A stretch of DNA of 64,000 nucleotides from Branchiostoma floridae (lineage: Eukaryota > Chordata > Leptocardii > Amphioxiformes > Branchiostomatidae). Positions 61,814 to 64,000 of the stretch are shown here, piece by piece. The notes beneath the pieces were generated by a model. That model was not told the origin of the DNA, did no database searches, and worked only from the letters and a program-made list of their open reading frames with translations. The translations under genes were made by a program, and so were the position numbers. The DNA is taken from the NCBI RefSeq assembly GCF_000003815.2, contig NC_049996.1:15385161-15449160 (forward strand). Reading direction: 5' to 3'. Numbering within the stretch: position 1 is the stretch's first letter; each line of letters opens with the position of its first letter.

Positions 61814-62154
61814 CAGGGCTCTAGCCAGCTCGAAATTTTTTTCCGTCAGCCAATTCCCATTGTCACGAAAACTGCGAAAATCAAGTTAGAAAGACGGAAC
61901 TGAGACCTCGAAAAACAGGTTTTTAATGAGATTATCGTATGCGAAAGGGCGCCGACACAATAAGTCAACAATAATAACAATAGCAAGACAAACAGTGTGT
62001 GGCTTTCCGACCGTGGACAGCGTCCCCAAGCCGCCTGTAGCTTCCACCAAGAATTTTTGTCCGTCAAGGTTGACGGATTGGTTTAAACAATTTTCCGTCA
62101 CACGCAGCAAATTTCCGTCAATTGACGGGAAAATGGACGCTGGCTAGAGCCCTG
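61814..62154. mobile_element. Foldback element E4, TTCCGTCA motif, perfect 8-bp duplication
   Basis: Ends CAGGGCTCTAGCCAGC and GCTGGCTAGAGCCCTG are perfectly complementary, flanked by AAGCAATG on both sides (61806-61813 and 62155-62162). An 8-bp duplication with CAGGG ends is the hAT superfamily signature. Six TTCCGTCA/TTGACGG motifs lie near the ends. It is 341 bp and non-coding. Confidence 0.9.
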
Positions 62155-62550
62155 AAGCAATGTCACAGCTGAAAGACGACAAATTTGATTGCAGTTTTCA
62201 AACTCCTCGCTAGGTGAAGTATCAAACATTATCTACATCGTAACATGTCCACAGCGTTTGCCATAAGGGCAGACATTAAGGTTAGGGCTGTCCAAAGGAA
62301 AGCATGTTGAAATGCACTAAAAGATGGCTTCAAAAAGAACTAACACATAAAAATTATTCTCCACCAGAAAGTCATCTGGGTCTAGTTTATAAACAGGGGC
62401 CGGTTGTTGGGCTCAAACTCCGAGAAAAACTTGCTGTATGAAGAAACCTCAACTTTGACCCCAGTTTCCTCCTGTTTCAACCCTCAGCACCCAACAATTC
62501 AAATCTGTCATTACACCGACTAAACTGCTGAACTGAACAAATTTTGCCCT
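62155..62550. other. Intergenic, nothing recognised
   Basis: No coding signal, no clear element ends. Confidence 0.4.
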
Positions 62551-63039
62551 AAGGCCATGTTGATTTGATTATATGGATGACATCCTCCGGGAACTCCAAA
62601 ACTGACGCGAGCGAGTGAATAAAAAAAAAGTTTGGCAAAAAAAAGTTGCCTTCAGTATGAAATCAAAGTGGCCAGGAAGGTTGAACATAGGACTAAACAC
62701 ACATAGTATGGTATACCATGATCCTCTGGACCTGAATTTTCTGTACTGGTACCTCCCCCAACCAACAATAGACTTTTTTTTTCTTTCCGTCCTTTCACAT
62801 CTTATTCTTTGACTTAAGATTCATTCTTTATATGGCATTAGTTATCTGTTTTCTGATACTTTTTTTCACTCTACGGAATATTTGTGCTCATTTTACAGCT
62901 GCTTTGCACNNNNNNNNNNNNNNNNNNNNNNNNNNNNNNNNNNNNNNNNNNNNNNNNNNNNNNNNNNNNNNNNNNNNNNNNNNNNNNNNNNNNNNNNNNN
63001 NNNNNNNNNATGTCATCCATATATCAATCAACGTGCCTA
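62551..63039. mobile_element. Foldback MITE with AAGGCCATGTTG ends, across a gap
   Basis: The left end AAGGCCATGTTGATTTGATT, then ATATGGATGACATCC, and the right end ATGTCATCCATATATCAATC, then AACGTGCCT, match the ends of 8909-9209. The 100-N gap (62910-63009) lies inside, so the true length is unknown. Confidence 0.6.
62910..63009. other. Assembly gap, 100 N
   Basis: Exactly 100 N, typical of a gap of unknown size. Confidence 1.
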
Positions 63040-63263
63040 AACAGGAACTTAGACCCGTCTGTGTCTTCTAATTCAAAATGTCTCCAGATTGGGTAAAAGT
63101 TCTCAAGGAAAAGAGGGATTTTCAAGGATTTAAAATAAGTGGCACTAAGATGTACCGAATTAGTCGCCGGTACAACAGTTTTTCTGGAGAACACTTGTCT
63201 GGAAGCTCTGAATGTCTGCAAATTTGCATACTCTAGTTTGAAAACTGAGAAACAGACAACAAA

Positions 63264-63303
63264 ATGGCGGACTATCATGACAGCGAACCTCTTGTTGACC
63301 AAG
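63264..63303 (+). CDS. Possible first coding exon of a gene running out of the window
   Basis: ATGGCGG in strong Kozak context (AAAATGG) starts 13 codons, MADYHDSEPLVDQ, plus one base, and ends at a consensus donor AAG|GTAAGT. An acidic-dileucine-like SEPLV stretch is the only visible feature. No second exon can be recognised before the window end, so this rests on start and donor quality only. Confidence 0.4.
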
Positions 63304-63867
63304 GTAAGTTTTGTGGATACTTTTTAGATGTTTGAATTTGGCGGTCGAAAACAGATAGGAAGGTTGATGAAGATAATTGATTGATTCATGTCAATCTGAG
63401 ATAATTGAAGACACCATAGAATTCGATCGTGTCTGTATTAATGCAAGAAATTGAAGTTCCTTCTACAATGAAACGTTTTAAAGCTACGATTTATGGTTTA
63501 TTTTCTGTATTCTGTGAAACAACGTATTTGGGTGGTAGGTACATGCACTATGATGGAAATATGACTTTTACAACCTTACCATCGGATATACACCCTCCCC
63601 CATTGGACCAAGGAGGTATTAATTTTTCTATGGGTTTTATAAAACCTCCTTGATTAAACTGACCAGCTAGCAGTGTATGTGTTGTTAACATAATAACAGT
63701 GAAGCCATACATCCTTTAACAACACATGGGGGAAGGACAGAATAATGAATACATGAGACTAAGGACACTGTACAGTGTCTGTGATGTTACCTTCAAAATG
63801 CAAGCTGCATTGTTGATACATTTGAATGAAACGCTAAAGTTACCGAGTTATAGATTTAGAAATAGTG
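63304..63867. other. Window-end sequence, no gene seen
   Basis: AT-rich and probably intron if the exon at 63264 is real. A repeated GGACCAAGG / GACCAAGG bit occurs at 63604 and 63296, but it is too short to interpret. Confidence 0.3.
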
Positions 63868-64000
63868 TGTGTGTGTACTGTGTGTGTGTCTGTCTGTTTT
63901 GTGTGTGTTTTTATGTGTGTATTATTATGTGTGTTTGTGCTTGTGTTTTTGTGTAGGCGAGTGTACGAGTGTGTGTGTTTTGTGTGTGTGTGTGTGTGTG
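63868..64000. repeat. (TG)n microsatellite at window edge
   Basis: Long TG tract with TCTG and TTTG interruptions running off the end of the window. Confidence 0.95.

Overview
The window is animal nuclear DNA from a draft assembly (N runs at 61040-61294 and 62910-63009). Intron-rich genes with GT/AG junctions, a collagen-C1q protein, an expanded receptor tyrosine kinase cluster and very many short foldback elements fit an invertebrate deuterostome. Amphioxus (Branchiostoma) is my best guess; this is inferred from content, not tested by alignment.

Layout. (1) 1884-24308, + strand: a twelve-part coding region (11 exons assigned here, every phase consistent) for a 490-residue BTB-BACK-TLDc protein. 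Its largest intron holds a complete antisense three-exon gene for a secreted collagen-C1q protein (6844-11409, - strand). Another intron holds a frameshifted Crypton-type tyrosine recombinase (21894-23133, - strand). (2) 25646-37582, - strand: three tandem receptor tyrosine kinases with a cadherin-like, EGF, Ig, EGF x3, TM, kinase architecture. Copies 2 and 3 have one intron between ectodomain and kinase; copy 1 lacks it exactly. (3) 39180-49472, + strand: a 14-exon gene for a 667-residue protein that is tentatively CCDC60-like. It converges on (4) 50210-53813, - strand: five-exon MALSU1 (mitochondrial ribosome silencing factor). (5) 55422-57217, + strand: a Fuseless-family multi-pass membrane protein whose frame is broken twice. 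(6) 57218-64000: mostly repeats and gaps, with a possible first coding exon at 63264-63303.

The most striking feature is not a single gene. In all four multi-exon genes, and at the tail of one kinase, short pieces of exon spanning a splice site or stop codon have been copied in tandem next to the genuine one. Examples are a 31-unit array with a 5' and a 3' splice-site-like sequence in every 28-30 bp unit, eight 120-bp units each with a splice donor, about twelve 54-bp units each ending in an acceptor, five repeated stop-codon segments in MALSU1, and five extra donor copies in the TLDc exon. A second theme is a set of 190-330 bp foldback elements. Each carries its own short motif iterated in both orientations (GGTGCACC, ACTTGTCC, CCTGCAC, TTCCGTCA, CAGCACTGG, ACCGCGAAC).

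The genes do not form one pathway. They are unlinked in function: proteostasis/oxidative-stress-type TLDc protein, secreted C1q lectin-like protein, cell-surface kinases, mitochondrial ribosome biogenesis and a synaptic-type membrane protein.
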